A DNA stretch of 64,000 bases from Streptomyces sp. WZ-12 (GCF_028898845.1 NZ_CP118574.1:3224001-3288000); one strand, 5' to 3'. Positions 26,168-35,388 are shown, counted from the stretch's first letter. Numbers and translations are program-made. The notes: a model not told the origin generated them from the letters alone.

Positions 26168-27577
26168 GTGGATGTGGCGGACGGGGCGGATGCGGCGGAG
26201 GTACGGGCGGGGGACGTGCCGGCGGCGGTGCCCCGGCCCAAGAGGCGCGGCGCCGAACTGGCCCTCCTCGTAGGCGCGGTGCTGATCAGCTTCTGCGGCT
26301 ACCTGGTGGTGGGGCTGGCGCGGGCGCACGCGGTGCCGGGCGGGGCGCTGCGGTACGCGGCCGGGCTCGGCGGGCTGGCGCTGCTGGCGCACCTCGCGGT
26401 GCGGTTCGGCGCCCCGTACGCGGATCCGCTGCTGCTGCCGACCGCGGTGCTGCTCAACGGGCTCGGGCTGGTGCTGATCTTCCGGCTGGACCTGGAGACG
26501 GCGCACGACCATGCCGCGCCGGCCCAGTTGGTGTGGTCCACGGTGGGCGTGGCGCTGTTCATCGCGGTGGTGGCCGGGCTGCGGGACCACCGGGTGCTCC
26601 AGCGCTGCGCCTACGGGTGCGCGGGGCTGGCGCTGGCCCTGATGGTGGTGCCGATCCTCTTCCCGGCCGTCAACGGGGCACGGATCTGGATCAGGGTGGC
26701 CGGATTCTCGCTCCAGCCGGCCGAGTTCGCCAAGGTGTTGATCACGGTGTTCTTCGCGGCGTACCTGGCGGCCAACCGGGAGGCGCTGGCGCACACCGGC
26801 AAGGTGGTGTGGCGGCTGCGGCTGCCGGCCGGGAGGGTGCTCGCCCCGGTCGTCGCGATCTGGCTGGTGAGCGTCGGGGTGCTGGTCCTCGAACGGGACC
26901 TGGGGACCTCGCTGCTGTTCTTCGGGGTCTTCGTCGCGCTGCTGTACGTCGCCACCGGGCGGACCGGGTGGATCGCGGTGGGGGTGCTGCTGGCGTCGGC
27001 CGGGGCGGCGGCGGTGGGCGCGCTGGAGCCGCATGTGCACGGCCGGGTGGCGGACTGGCTGCATCCGTTCGCCGGGATCGCGGCGGGCCGGGGGCCGGGG
27101 CAACTGGCCCAGTCGCTGTTCGCGTTCGCCGCGGGCGGGACGCTGGGGACGGGGCTGGGGCAGGGGCACTCGTCGCTGATCGGGTTCGCGCGCAAGTCCG
27201 ACTTCATCCTGGCGACGGTGGGCGAGGAGCTCGGACTGGCCGGGCTGTGCGCGCTGTTCGTGCTGTACGCGCTGCCGGCGGCCTGCGGCTACCGGGCGGC
27301 GCTCGGGCTGCGCGAGGAGTTCGGCAGCCTGTTGGCGGTGGGGCTGGCGGTGCTGCCGGCGCTCCAGGTGTTCGTGATCGCGGGCGGGGTGATGGGGCTG
27401 ATCCCGCTGACCGGGATGGCGATGCCGTTCCTGGCCCAGGGCGGTTCGTCGGTGGTCACCAACTGGATCATCGTCGCGCTGCTGGTGCGGCTCAGCGACC
27501 GGGCGCGGGGGCCGCGGGCGCCGGCCCCGGTCCGGCCGGCGCGGGCCGCCGCGGACGCCGTCGGGGCGGCCCGGTGA
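26168..27577 (+). CDS. FtsW/RodA-type SEDS peptidoglycan polymerase
   Basis: Integral membrane protein of 469 aa with about ten membrane helices, from the SEDS family of peptidoglycan glycosyltransferases. Family regions include FAKVLITVFFAAYLA, VLERDLGTSLLFFGVFVALLYVATGR (with the conserved Asp), HSSLIGFARKSDFILATVGEELGL and IPLTGMAMPFLAQGGSSVVTNW. The start is uncertain. GTG 26168 follows a TACGTT box by six bases and may be leaderless; an upstream ATG in the same frame (26129) is possible. It overlaps the PBP gene by 4 bp, the typical SEDS/class B PBP partnership. It is one of several such pairs expected in Streptomyces, probably for growth-phase or sporulation wall synthesis. Confidence 0.92.
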   Translation: MDVADGADAAEVRAGDVPAAVPRPKRRGAELALLVGAVLISFCGYLVVGLARAHAVPGGALRYAAGLGGLALLAHLAVRFGAPYADPLLLPTAVLLNGLGLVLIFRLDLETAHDHAAPAQLVWSTVGVALFIAVVAGLRDHRVLQRCAYGCAGLALALMVVPILFPAVNGARIWIRVAGFSLQPAEFAKVLITVFFAAYLAANREALAHTGKVVWRLRLPAGRVLAPVVAIWLVSVGVLVLERDLGTSLLFFGVFVALLYVATGRTGWIAVGVLLASAGAAAVGALEPHVHGRVADWLHPFAGIAAGRGPGQLAQSLFAFAAGGTLGTGLGQGHSSLIGFARKSDFILATVGEELGLAGLCALFVLYALPAACGYRAALGLREEFGSLLAVGLAVLPALQVFVIAGGVMGLIPLTGMAMPFLAQGGSSVVTNWIIVALLVRLSDRARGPRAPAPVRPARAAADAVGAAR

Positions 27578-29028
27578 TCCGCGGCATCCGGCACACCGCC
27601 GCGTTCTCCTTCCTGCTGCTGACCGCGCTGTTGGTCAACGCCGTCCGGGTGCAGGTCTTCGAGGCGGACGGCTACACCGCGAACCCGGCCAACCGGCGGC
27701 CCGCCATCGCCCGCTACGCCCAGCCGCGCGGCACGCTCGTCGTCGGCGGCCGCCCGGTCACCGGGTCGCGGGACAGCGGCGGACGGCTGCGCTACGAGCG
27801 CACCTACACCGACGGCCCGCTGTACGCGCCGATCACCGGCTTCGCCTCGCAGACGTACGGCACGTCGCTGTTGGAGCGCGCCGAGGACGGCATCCTCGCC
27901 GGGACCGACGAGCGGCTGGCCGGGTTCCCCTGGTGGGACCGGCTGATCCGCCGGCGGCCGCCCGCCGGCCGGGTCGAGACCACCGTCGATCCGGCGATGC
28001 AGCGCGCCGCGTACCGCGGGCTGGCCGGCCGCAAGGGCGCGGTGGCGGCCGTCGAGCCGCGCAGCGGGCGGGTGTTGGCGCTGGTCAGCTCGCCCTCGTA
28101 CGACCCCGGCGAGCTCTCCGGGAACGGCCGCTCGGTGTCCGCCGCCTGGCGCCGGCTGAACGGGGCGGCGGACCGGCCGATGCTCAACCGGGCGCTGCGG
28201 CAGACCTATCCGCCCGGTTCCACCTTCAAGGTCGTCACCGCGACGGCCGCGCTGGAGTCCGGGCTGGTCAAGGACCTCGACGCTCCGCTGGACGTGCCCG
28301 ACCCGTACATCCTGCCGGGCACCCGCACCTCACTGGGCAATCCGACCGACGGCTGCGAACACATCGGCCTGCGGGAGGCGTTCCGGCTCTCCTGCAACAC
28401 CGTCTTCGCGCGGCTGGGCGTCGGCGTGGGGCTGCGCCCGATGGTCCGCACGGCAGAGCGGTTCGGCTTCGGCGACGCCGGGCTGCGGCTGCCCTCCCCC
28501 GTCGCGCCGAGCACCTTCGACCCGGACCTGGACCCGGCGCAGCTCGCGCTGTCCGCCATCGGCCAGTACGACACCGCGGCCACCCCGCTCCAGATGGCGA
28601 TGGTGGCGTCCACGGTGGCCAACGACGGCCAGTTGACGCCGCCGTACCTCGTGGAGCGGGTGACCAACGCGTACGGGGTGACGGTCGGCACCGGGCCCCG
28701 GGGGCCCACCCGACAGGTGATGAACCCGGGCACCGCGCAGCAACTCCAGGAGCTGATGGCCGAGGTCGTCGAGCACGGCAGCGGGCACACCGCGGCCATC
28801 GACGGGTACACCGTGGGCGGCAAGACGGGGACGGCCCAGCACGGGGTGCGCAACGAGGGCACCCCGTACGCCTGGTTCATCGCCTGGGTCCGCAACCGCG
28901 AGAGCCACGAGCCGACGGCGGCGGTCGCGGTGGTCGTGGAGGACGCGGAGGCCGACCGCGACGACATCAGCGGAGGCGGCAGCGCCGGCCCGATCGCCAG
29001 GGCGGTGCTGACGGCCGGCCTCCCCTGA
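27574..29028 (+). CDS. Class B penicillin-binding protein
   Basis: 484-aa D,D-transpeptidase with one N-terminal anchor (AAFSFLLLTALLVNAVRV, residues 9-26). The catalytic motifs are all present: STFK (Ser216 to Lys219), SCN (274-276) and KTGTA near 418. The pedestal region before the transpeptidase domain is short, as in PbpA-type proteins. The GTG start overlaps the SEDS stop (GTGA), so SEDS polymerase and PBP crosslinker are coupled and likely form a complex at the membrane. No penicillin-resistance change can be judged. Confidence 0.95.
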   Translation: MIRGIRHTAAFSFLLLTALLVNAVRVQVFEADGYTANPANRRPAIARYAQPRGTLVVGGRPVTGSRDSGGRLRYERTYTDGPLYAPITGFASQTYGTSLLERAEDGILAGTDERLAGFPWWDRLIRRRPPAGRVETTVDPAMQRAAYRGLAGRKGAVAAVEPRSGRVLALVSSPSYDPGELSGNGRSVSAAWRRLNGAADRPMLNRALRQTYPPGSTFKVVTATAALESGLVKDLDAPLDVPDPYILPGTRTSLGNPTDGCEHIGLREAFRLSCNTVFARLGVGVGLRPMVRTAERFGFGDAGLRLPSPVAPSTFDPDLDPAQLALSAIGQYDTAATPLQMAMVASTVANDGQLTPPYLVERVTNAYGVTVGTGPRGPTRQVMNPGTAQQLQELMAEVVEHGSGHTAAIDGYTVGGKTGTAQHGVRNEGTPYAWFIAWVRNRESHEPTAAVAVVVEDAEADRDDISGGGSAGPIARAVLTAGLP

Positions 29029-29235
29029 CCCCACGCTCCGGCAGCCGACCACGACCACCGGCCCCGGAGGCCCGTCACCGCACCCGACAACCCCGCGCAG
29101 CGGACAACGCCCCCGCGCCGCAGGCGCAGACAGCAACCCCCACGGCGGGAGAGCCGACAACGTGGGCGGCACCCCACGGGTCCCACGTCCCGGACGCCCC
29201 GACGAGAACGTGCCACGCGCAGCTAACCTTCCGCG

Positions 29236-30066
29236 ATGACTCCCACGCAGCCCTCGGAACCCCGATCCCCGGACGCGGGGCGGGTGATCGCCGCCCTCGC
29301 CGGCGTCGGCGTCCGCCGCTACACCACCGACCAGGTCATCCTCGACGGCATCGACTGGACCGTGCGCGCCGGCGAGCACTGGGCGTTGCTCGGCGCGAAC
29401 GGCGCCGGGAAGACCACCGTGCTGCGGCTGATCGGCGCGCTGATGTTCCCCACCGTCGGCACCGTCGAGGTGCTCGGCCACCGGCTCGGCCGCGTCGACG
29501 TGCGCGAACTGCGCGCCGCCATCGGCCTGGTGTCCGGCGCCCAGAAGGTGCCGCAGGACGCGATCGCGCACACCGTGGTGCTGACCGGCGCCACCGGCAC
29601 CGTGCAGCCGCTGTGGCGCAGGTACGACCAGGAGACCCGGGAACGGGCCCACGAGCTGCTGGCCGAGCTGGACTGCAAGGAGCTGACGGAGCGGCCGTTC
29701 GGCGTCTGCTCGGGCGGCCAGCGGGCCCGGATCCTGATCGCCCGCGCGCTGATGGCCGACCCGTCGCTGCTCCTGCTCGACGAGCCGTTCAACGCCCTGG
29801 ACCTGCCGTCCCGCGAGGACCTGATCGACGCGCTGCACCGACTGGCCGTCGGCCGGCCGGAGTTGGCGACGGTGACGGTCACCCACCACCTGGAGGAGCT
29901 GTCCCCGGCGATCGACCGGGCGGTGCTGCTGCGCGACGGGCGGGTGCAGGCGCTCGGGCCGGTCGCCGAGGTGCTGACGGGCGCGCGGATGGCGGCCTGC
30001 TTCGGGCGGCCGATCGAGGTGTCCCGCCACGAGGGGCGGTGGCTGGCCCGCTCCGGGCGGCGGTAG
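29236..30066 (+). CDS. ABC transporter ATP-binding protein
   Basis: 276-aa nucleotide-binding subunit or soluble ABC ATPase. Walker A GANGAGKTT at residues 53-61, Q-loop near 98 (GLVSGAQK), signature CSGGQR near 158, Walker B LLLLDEPFNALD near 177 and H-switch VTHHLEEL near 215. No permease gene is adjacent, so it is an orphan. The short form with a HHLEEL switch resembles ModF/PhnC-like ATPases. ATG 29236; the 207 bp upstream hold no gene. Confidence 0.92.
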   Translation: MTPTQPSEPRSPDAGRVIAALAGVGVRRYTTDQVILDGIDWTVRAGEHWALLGANGAGKTTVLRLIGALMFPTVGTVEVLGHRLGRVDVRELRAAIGLVSGAQKVPQDAIAHTVVLTGATGTVQPLWRRYDQETRERAHELLAELDCKELTERPFGVCSGGQRARILIARALMADPSLLLLDEPFNALDLPSREDLIDALHRLAVGRPELATVTVTHHLEELSPAIDRAVLLRDGRVQALGPVAEVLTGARMAACFGRPIEVSRHEGRWLARSGRR

Positions 30067-30184
30067 GCGGCGTAACGATCGCCAACTGGCCCCGCGCGAC
30101 CGGCATTTGCGGCGTACCGTGTCGGGTCAGGCACCGCGCCCGCCCGGACGTCCGTCCGCCCTCTTCCCCGCATCGGAGGCACCC

Positions 30185-31093
30185 GTGTCCGCGAGCCCCA
30201 CGCCCTCCGGTCCCGCCGCCCCTTCCGCGTCCTCGCCGTCCCCGGCGTTCCGCGCCGCGTACGGGCGGGCCCTGGCGCTCTGGCCGGTGCCGGTCGAACC
30301 GGTCGAGCACGAAGGGGAGTTCGGGACCACGCGGGTGAACGCCTGCGGGGCGGTCGGGCGGCCGCCGCTCGTGCTGCTGGGCGGCGGCGGGGCCACCTCC
30401 GCCGGCTGGTACGCGCGGGTCGCCGAACTCGCCCGGACGCACCGGGTCCACGCGGTGGACGTGCCGGGCACGCCGGGGCTGACCGTGCCCACCGGGCGGC
30501 CGCTGCGTCGGCCGGCCGACCTGATGGCCTGGCTGGACGGGCTGTTGGACGGGCTCGGGCTCGACCGGGTCGCGCTGATGGGGCACTCGTACGGGGGCTG
30601 GATCGCGGCGGGCTATGCGGTGCACGCGCCCGACCGGGTGGAGCGGCTGGTGCTGCTCGATCCGACGCAGGTCTTCGCCGGTTACCGGGTGTCGTATCTG
30701 GTGCGGGCCGTGCCGCTGTTGGTCCGGCCCGGTGAGGCCGGGGCCCGGCGGTTCCTGGCGTGGGAGTGCGGCGGCGGTCCGGGGGTGGCGCCCGAGTTGG
30801 TGCGGCTGATGGGGGTGGGCGGCCGGGAGTTCCGGGGCCTGCGGCCGGTCACCGGGGCACGGCCGGAGCTCGCTCGGCTGGCGGCCGCCGGGACGTCGGT
30901 GCTGGTGCTGGTGGCCGGGGGGAGTCGGGCGCACGACGTGTGGAAGGTCGGTGCGGCGGCGGGGCGGGGGCTGCCGGGGGCGCGGGTCGTGACGGTGCCG
31001 GGGGTCGGGCACCATGCGTTGCCGGAGCTGCGGTCGGCCGCCGTGGAGGGGGAGTTGAGCGGGTTCCTGACGGGCGGGGCGGAGTCGGGCTGA
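30185..31093 (+). CDS. Alpha/beta hydrolase
   Basis: 302-aa hydrolase. The oxyanion region is PLVLLGGGGATSAGWY, the nucleophile elbow GHSYGG is at about residue 133-138 (Ser135), and the catalytic His is in VPGVGHHALPEL near the C-terminus. An acidic member near residue 250 (SRAHDVW) is possible. GTG start with GGAGG five bases upstream. The first 20 residues are Ser/Pro/Ala-rich and probably flexible. Substrate unknown; the esterase/epoxide hydrolase class is typical. Confidence 0.88.
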   Translation: MSASPTPSGPAAPSASSPSPAFRAAYGRALALWPVPVEPVEHEGEFGTTRVNACGAVGRPPLVLLGGGGATSAGWYARVAELARTHRVHAVDVPGTPGLTVPTGRPLRRPADLMAWLDGLLDGLGLDRVALMGHSYGGWIAAGYAVHAPDRVERLVLLDPTQVFAGYRVSYLVRAVPLLVRPGEAGARRFLAWECGGGPGVAPELVRLMGVGGREFRGLRPVTGARPELARLAAAGTSVLVLVAGGSRAHDVWKVGAAAGRGLPGARVVTVPGVGHHALPELRSAAVEGELSGFLTGGAESG

Positions 31094-31160
31094 GGGCCGG
31101 GATGGGCGGCTGGTCCGGCTCGGGGCGCCGGGGCGTGCCCCCGGTCGCGTCGTGGTGCCG

Positions 31161-31234
31161 GGTTCGGGGGCTCCGGGGCGGGGTGGCCGGACGGACAGCG
31201 AAGCAGTCCGCCCCCGAACCTCCGCCCCCGAACC
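31161..31234. terminator. Compound hairpin between convergent genes, with tandem 14-bp repeat
   Basis: GGTTCGGGGG (31161-31170) can pair with either of two CCCCCGAACC copies (31211-31220 or 31225-31234) in the tandem repeat TCCGCCCCCGAACC. An inner stem CGGAC/GTCCG (31192-31196, 31206-31210) has the loop AGCGAAGCA. It lies between the hydrolase (+) and the ADP-ribosylglycohydrolase (-). Confidence 0.65.
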
Positions 31235-31250
31235 TCACAGGGCAATACAC

Positions 31251-32153
31251 CTAGTCGAGCCACTCCGGCAACGGCTCCCGCCTGCGCGTCCACTCCTCCC
31301 CCAGCGCTCCCGTCCCCCTACGGGCGCCCACTACGCCGCCGGTGATGGCGCAGGTGGTGTCCACGTCGCCCAGGCCGGCGGCGGTGGTCCACAGGGCGGT
31401 GGGGAGGTCGTCGGGGTGGCGGGCGGCGCACCAGAGGGCGAACGGGACGGTGTCCTCGGCGCGTACGCGGTGGCCGCTGCCCAGGATGGCGGCGGCGTCC
31501 TCGGGGACGGTGTCGGGCGGGAGTTGGGCGGCGCGCAGCAGGCCGTCGCGGACCGGGCCCTCGGGGGTGCGGGCGGCGATCTCGGGGAGGGCGAGGGGGG
31601 TGCCGCGGGCGGCGAGCGCGGCGGCCACGGCCACCGCGACCGCGCCGGCGATGCCCTGGGGGTGGGCGTGGGTGACCTCCGCGGAGCGGGCGGCCTGTTC
31701 GGCGGCGCGGTCGAGGTCGTGGTGGAACCAGGCGCCGAGCGGGGCGACCCGCATGGCGGCGCCGTTGCCGAGGCTGCCCTCGCCGCCGAAGAGGGCGTGC
31801 GCCAACTCCCGCCAGCCCTCGGGCGCGGCCGCGGCGCGGGGCAGCAGGGCGTGCATGCCGGGGCCGTAGCCGCGGCCCGGGTCGGCGCGGTGGGTGGCGG
31901 CGAACCGGGCCATGAGGGCGGGTTGTTGGACCTCGCCGTGTGCGGTGAGGACGGCCAGCAGGTCGAGCGCCATGGCCGTGTCGTCGGTCCAGCGCCAGTG
32001 GGGGTCGGGCGGCAGGCGGCGGGCGGTGATCAGCGCGCGGGCCTCCTCCTCGGTCCGGAGGAGCGGGAAGAAGCGTTCACCGAAGGCGTCGCCGTGCGCC
32101 AGGCCCTCGATGCTGCCGCGCACCGCGGCGCGCCGTCGGTCGTCGGTGTCCAT
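31251..32153 (-). CDS. ADP-ribosylglycohydrolase family protein
   Basis: 300-aa all-alpha protein of the DraG/ARH family, which removes ADP-ribose from proteins or cleaves related linkages using two Mg ions. Metal-binding motifs are RWTDDTAMALDLL near residue 54 and GLGDVDTTCAITGGVVGA near 262, where the canonical D-x-D-[ST] metal ligand set is kept. GSLGNGAAMRVAPLGAW near 127 is also typical. It starts 30 bp after the diiron protein stop and is probably cotranscribed with it. No ADP-ribosyltransferase is visible nearby, so its target is unknown. Confidence 0.92.
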   Translation of the reverse strand: MDTDDRRRAAVRGSIEGLAHGDAFGERFFPLLRTEEEARALITARRLPPDPHWRWTDDTAMALDLLAVLTAHGEVQQPALMARFAATHRADPGRGYGPGMHALLPRAAAAPEGWRELAHALFGGEGSLGNGAAMRVAPLGAWFHHDLDRAAEQAARSAEVTHAHPQGIAGAVAVAVAAALAARGTPLALPEIAARTPEGPVRDGLLRAAQLPPDTVPEDAAAILGSGHRVRAEDTVPFALWCAARHPDDLPTALWTTAAGLGDVDTTCAITGGVVGARRGTGALGEEWTRRREPLPEWLD

Positions 32154-32183
32154 GGGCGGATCCTGCCACGGCGGGCGGGGAGT

Positions 32184-33293
32184 TCACCCTTCGTCGGCGC
32201 CCCGGGCGACGGCCTCGGCCACCTCTGCCGTGCGGGCCGCCTCCTCGGTGGCGAACCGCTCGGCGTCCAGCTTCTCGGCGAGCTCCTCGTCCTGGGTCAT
32301 CAGCAGGTCGAGGTTGGCGTCGCCCAACCCGAAGACGCCGAGGTCCACATAGGCACGCTGGAGGCGCTCGCCCCACAGGCCGATGTCCTTCACGCACGGG
32401 ACGATCCGGCTGAACAGCAGCTTCCGGAAGAGTTGGAGGAACTCGGAGCCCTCGGTGAGCTCGGCGGCCTCCTGCGGCGGGATGCCGAAGTCCGTAAGGA
32501 CCTGGGTGCCGCGCAGCCGGTCGCGCATCAAGTAGCAGCCCTCGATGACGAATTCCTCGCGCTCGCGGAGCTCGGCGTCGGTGAGCTGCCGGTAGTAGTC
32601 GCGCAGCGCCATCCGGCCGAAGGCGACGTGCCGGGCCTCGTCCTGCATGACGTAGGCGAGGATCTGCTGTGGCAGCGGCTTGTTGGTGGTGTCGCGGATC
32701 ATGCCGAACGCGGCCAGCGCCAGGCCCTCGATGAGGACCTGCATGCCGAGGTAGGGCATGTCCCAGCGGGAGTCGGCGAGGGTGTCGGCCAGCAGCGCCC
32801 GGAGGTTGTCGTCGACCGGGTAGAGCATCCCGATCTTGTCCTTGAGGAAGCGGCCGTAGATCTCCGCGTGCCGGGCCTCGTCCATGGTCTGGGTGGCCGA
32901 GTAGAACTTGGCGTCCAGGTCGGGGACGGACTCCACGATGCGCGCCGCGCAGACCATCGCGCCCTGTTCGCCGTGCAGGAACTGACTGAACTGCCAGGCG
33001 GTGAAGCGCTGTCGGAGGTCGCCGCGGTCCTTCTCGGTCATCCGGCCCCAGTACTTCGTCCCGTACACGGCCAGGGCGTCGTCGGGGGTGCCGAGTGGGT
33101 CCTTGGGGTCCACCTCCAGGTCCCAGTCGATCCGGGTGGTGGCGTCCCACTGCTTGTCCTTGCCCTTTTGGTAGAGAGCCAGCAGTCGGTCACGTCCCTC
33201 GTCGTACTCCCAGTTGAAGCGGGCCGCGCCGGTGGCCGGCACGGTCCACAGGGGATCGCCTGGGTCCTGTACGTACAGCTCTCGGATGGACAC
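32184..33293 (-). CDS. Ferritin-like diiron oxygenase/oxidase (R2-like)
   Basis: 369-aa helical protein with diiron carboxylate motifs: FLHGEQGAMVCAARIVES (first Glu), TMDEARHAEIYGRFLKD (ExxH) and VMQDEARHVAFGRMALRDYY (second ExxH). The fold belongs to the ferritin/ribonucleotide reductase R2 superfamily. It lacks a partner reductase large subunit, so it is more likely an oxygenase or oxidase than a nucleotide reductase. The GTG at 33291-33293 has GGAGG about 10 nt upstream; a longer frame begins 60 bp earlier without support. Divergent from a second diiron protein gene. Confidence 0.85.
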   Translation of the reverse strand: MSIRELYVQDPGDPLWTVPATGAARFNWEYDEGRDRLLALYQKGKDKQWDATTRIDWDLEVDPKDPLGTPDDALAVYGTKYWGRMTEKDRGDLRQRFTAWQFSQFLHGEQGAMVCAARIVESVPDLDAKFYSATQTMDEARHAEIYGRFLKDKIGMLYPVDDNLRALLADTLADSRWDMPYLGMQVLIEGLALAAFGMIRDTTNKPLPQQILAYVMQDEARHVAFGRMALRDYYRQLTDAELREREEFVIEGCYLMRDRLRGTQVLTDFGIPPQEAAELTEGSEFLQLFRKLLFSRIVPCVKDIGLWGERLQRAYVDLGVFGLGDANLDLLMTQDEELAEKLDAERFATEEAARTAEVAEAVARGADEG

Positions 33294-33345
33294 CGTCCGG
33301 TACCTCCTCCGCCCGCCAACGCCCGCTACCGGGCCGGCTGTTGGC

Positions 33346-33422
33346 AGGTTCACACGCTCATTACCGGCGGGTCAAGAAGTCGTGCGCGAGGGATTGACGC
33401 GCTTACTGACACGCAGTCTCAT
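33346..33422. promoter_or_regulatory. Possible divergent promoters between the two diiron genes
   Basis: TTGACC on the minus strand (33375-33370) and TTGACG on the plus strand (33394-33399) face away from each other 18 bp apart. On the plus strand TCTCAT (33417-33422) follows at 17 bp. The minus-strand -10 is poor. A TetR-type operator could sit between them, but no clear dyad is seen. Confidence 0.3.
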
Positions 33423-33479
33423 AAGGGGGAGCCGCATGTGACCGCGGGTAACTTTCGACCGTGAGGTGTAGCCAGAGCC

Positions 33480-34427
33480 ATGACGAGCGCGCCCACCGCA
33501 ATGACCGTGACGGATATCGAAGTCCTGCGGGACGCCCTCGGGGCGCTCAAGGACCGGGAGCAGGTCGCCGAGCGGCTGCTCGCCTCCTCCGCCAAGCACT
33601 CCTTCGACCCCGACGCCGAACTCGACTGGGACGCGCCCTTCGAGGAGGGCAAGTGGTTCTGGCCGCCGGAGCTGGTATCGCTCTACGACACCCCGCTGTG
33701 GCGGCGGATGAGCCAGGAACAGCGCATCCTGCTCTCCCAGCACGAGGCCGCGGCGCTCGCCTCGTTGGGCATCTGGTTCGAGATGATCCTGATGCAGTTG
33801 CTCGTCCGGCACATCTACGACAAGCCGGTCACCAGCGCGCACGTCCGGTACGCGCTCACCGAGATCGAGGACGAGTGCCGGCACTCGAAGATGTTCGCCC
33901 GGCTGATCTCCCGCGGGGACACGCCCTGGTACCCGGTGAGCCGGGTCCATCACCACCTCGGCCGCCTCTTCAAGACGATCTCCACCACCCCGGGTTCGTT
34001 CACCGCGACCCTGCTCGGCGAGGAGGTCCTGGACTGGATGCAGCGGCTGACCTTCGCCGACGAGCGGGTGCAGCCGTTGGTCCGCGGCGTCACCCGGATC
34101 CACGTGGTGGAGGAGGCCCGGCACGTGCGCTACGCCCGCGAGGAGTTGCGGCGGCAGATGGTGACGGCGCCCAAGTGGTCACAGGAGTTCACCCGGGTCA
34201 CCTCCGGCGAGTTCGCCCGGGTCTTCGCGGTGGCGTTCGTCAACCCCGAGGTCTACACCAACGTCGGCCTGGACCGGAACGAGGCGGTCGCCCAGGTGAA
34301 GGCCAGCGGCCACCGGCGGGAGGTCATGCAGAACGGCGCCAGGCGCCTGACGGACTTCCTCGACGACATCGGGGTGCTGCGCGGGGTCGGCCGCCGACTG
34401 TGGCGCAGCTCGGGACTGTTGGCCTGA
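33480..34427 (+). CDS. AurF-like diiron oxygenase
   Basis: 315-aa helical protein resembling the AurF/p-aminobenzoate N-oxygenase type of diiron enzyme. Motifs are SQHEAAALASLGIWFEMILM (first Glu), YALTEIEDECRHSKMFARLI (ExxH), LLGEEVLDWMQRL and VTRIHVVEEARHVRYAREEL (ExxH). AurF-like enzymes oxidise amines to nitro or hydroxylamine groups; the substrate here is unknown. ATG with no strong Shine-Dalgarno sequence. The last 70 bp, including the stop, are repeated exactly 137 bp downstream. Confidence 0.85.
   Translation: MTSAPTAMTVTDIEVLRDALGALKDREQVAERLLASSAKHSFDPDAELDWDAPFEEGKWFWPPELVSLYDTPLWRRMSQEQRILLSQHEAAALASLGIWFEMILMQLLVRHIYDKPVTSAHVRYALTEIEDECRHSKMFARLISRGDTPWYPVSRVHHHLGRLFKTISTTPGSFTATLLGEEVLDWMQRLTFADERVQPLVRGVTRIHVVEEARHVRYAREELRRQMVTAPKWSQEFTRVTSGEFARVFAVAFVNPEVYTNVGLDRNEAVAQVKASGHRREVMQNGARRLTDFLDDIGVLRGVGRRLWRSSGLLA
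34358..34427 (+). repeat. 70-bp direct repeat, copy 1 (3' end of AurF-like gene)
   Basis: Covers the last 22 codons and the TGA of the diiron oxygenase gene. It is identical to 34495-34564. Confidence 0.95.
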
Positions 34428-34494
34428 GACCCGCCCCAGCGCCCGCCCCCCGAAACGACTGACGGCCACGCGGCGGAGCCGCACATCGACACGG

Positions 34495-34564
34495 CCTCGA
34501 CGACATCGGGGTGCTGCGCGGGGTCGGCCGCCGACTGTGGCGCAGCTCGGGACTGTTGGCCTGA
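34495..34564 (+). pseudogene. 70-bp direct repeat, copy 2: detached duplicate of the AurF-like gene 3' end
   Basis: Exact copy of 34358-34427, starting 137 bp downstream of copy 1, including the stop codon but with no upstream coding sequence of its own. The 67 bp between the copies are unrelated to the gene. It looks like the remnant of a duplicated or replaced gene whose body was lost. Confidence 0.75.
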
Positions 34565-34636
34565 TCGCTCCCCCCGCGACCGGTGGGACCCGAGCACCTG
34601 TACGACGCTGAAACCCCGGCGGTTACGCTGCTGTTC

Positions 34637-35377
34637 ATGAACGGCAGCGGCACCGCCCCAGCAGTACCCAGACCCGCCTACCGCAGGCTGAGCGTGGAGC
34701 AGCGCCGCAGCCAGCTCCTGGCCGCGGCGCTGGGCCTGTTCGCCCAGCGCGCGCCGGAGGACGTCTCGTTGGACGACGTCGCGACCGCCGCCGAGGTCTC
34801 GCGGCCGCTCGTCTACCGCTACTTCCCCGGCGGCAAGCAGCAGTTGTACGAGGCGGCGCTGCGCAGCGCCGCCGACGAGCTGGAGCAGTGCTTCGCGGAG
34901 CCCGAGATCGGCCCGCTCACCCGGCGGCTGGGCCGCGCCCTCGACCGCTACCTGGCCTTCGTCGACCAGCACGACGCCGGGTTCTCCGCGCTGCTGCAGA
35001 GCGGCAGCGTGGTGGAGACGTCCCGGACGAACGCGATCGTGGACGAGGTCCGGCGGGCCGCGGCCGAGCAGATCCTGCACCACCTCGGCGCCCCGGAGCC
35101 GAGCCCGCGGCTGCGGACGACGGTCCGGATGTGGATCGCCTCGGTCGAGGCCGCCTCGCTGATCTGGCTCGACGAGGAGAAGCAGCCCGGCCTCGACGAG
35201 CTGCGGGACTGGCTGGTGGACCACTTCGTGGCGCTGCTCACCGCCACCGCGGCCCGCGATGCGGGGACCGCCCGGGTGATCCGCGCGACCCTGAAGCTGG
35301 AGGCCCGCAACGGCCCGGCCGGCGACTTCGCGCGCCGCCTCCTGCCCGTCGTCAGCGACGCCGCCCATCTGCTGTAA
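34637..35377 (+). CDS. TetR-family transcriptional regulator
   Basis: 246-aa regulator. The N-terminal HTH covers residues about 20-65 (RRSQLLAAALGLFAQRAPEDVSLDDVATAAEVSRPLVYRYFPGGKQQLYEAAL). The C-terminal helical domain senses an unknown ligand. The ATG at 34637 lacks a Shine-Dalgarno sequence and follows TACGCT by seven bases, suggesting a leaderless transcript. It is close to the diiron oxygenases and may regulate them. Confidence 0.92.
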   Translation: MNGSGTAPAVPRPAYRRLSVEQRRSQLLAAALGLFAQRAPEDVSLDDVATAAEVSRPLVYRYFPGGKQQLYEAALRSAADELEQCFAEPEIGPLTRRLGRALDRYLAFVDQHDAGFSALLQSGSVVETSRTNAIVDEVRRAAAEQILHHLGAPEPSPRLRTTVRMWIASVEAASLIWLDEEKQPGLDELRDWLVDHFVALLTATAARDAGTARVIRATLKLEARNGPAGDFARRLLPVVSDAAHLL

Positions 35378-35388
35378 GACTTGAGCCA

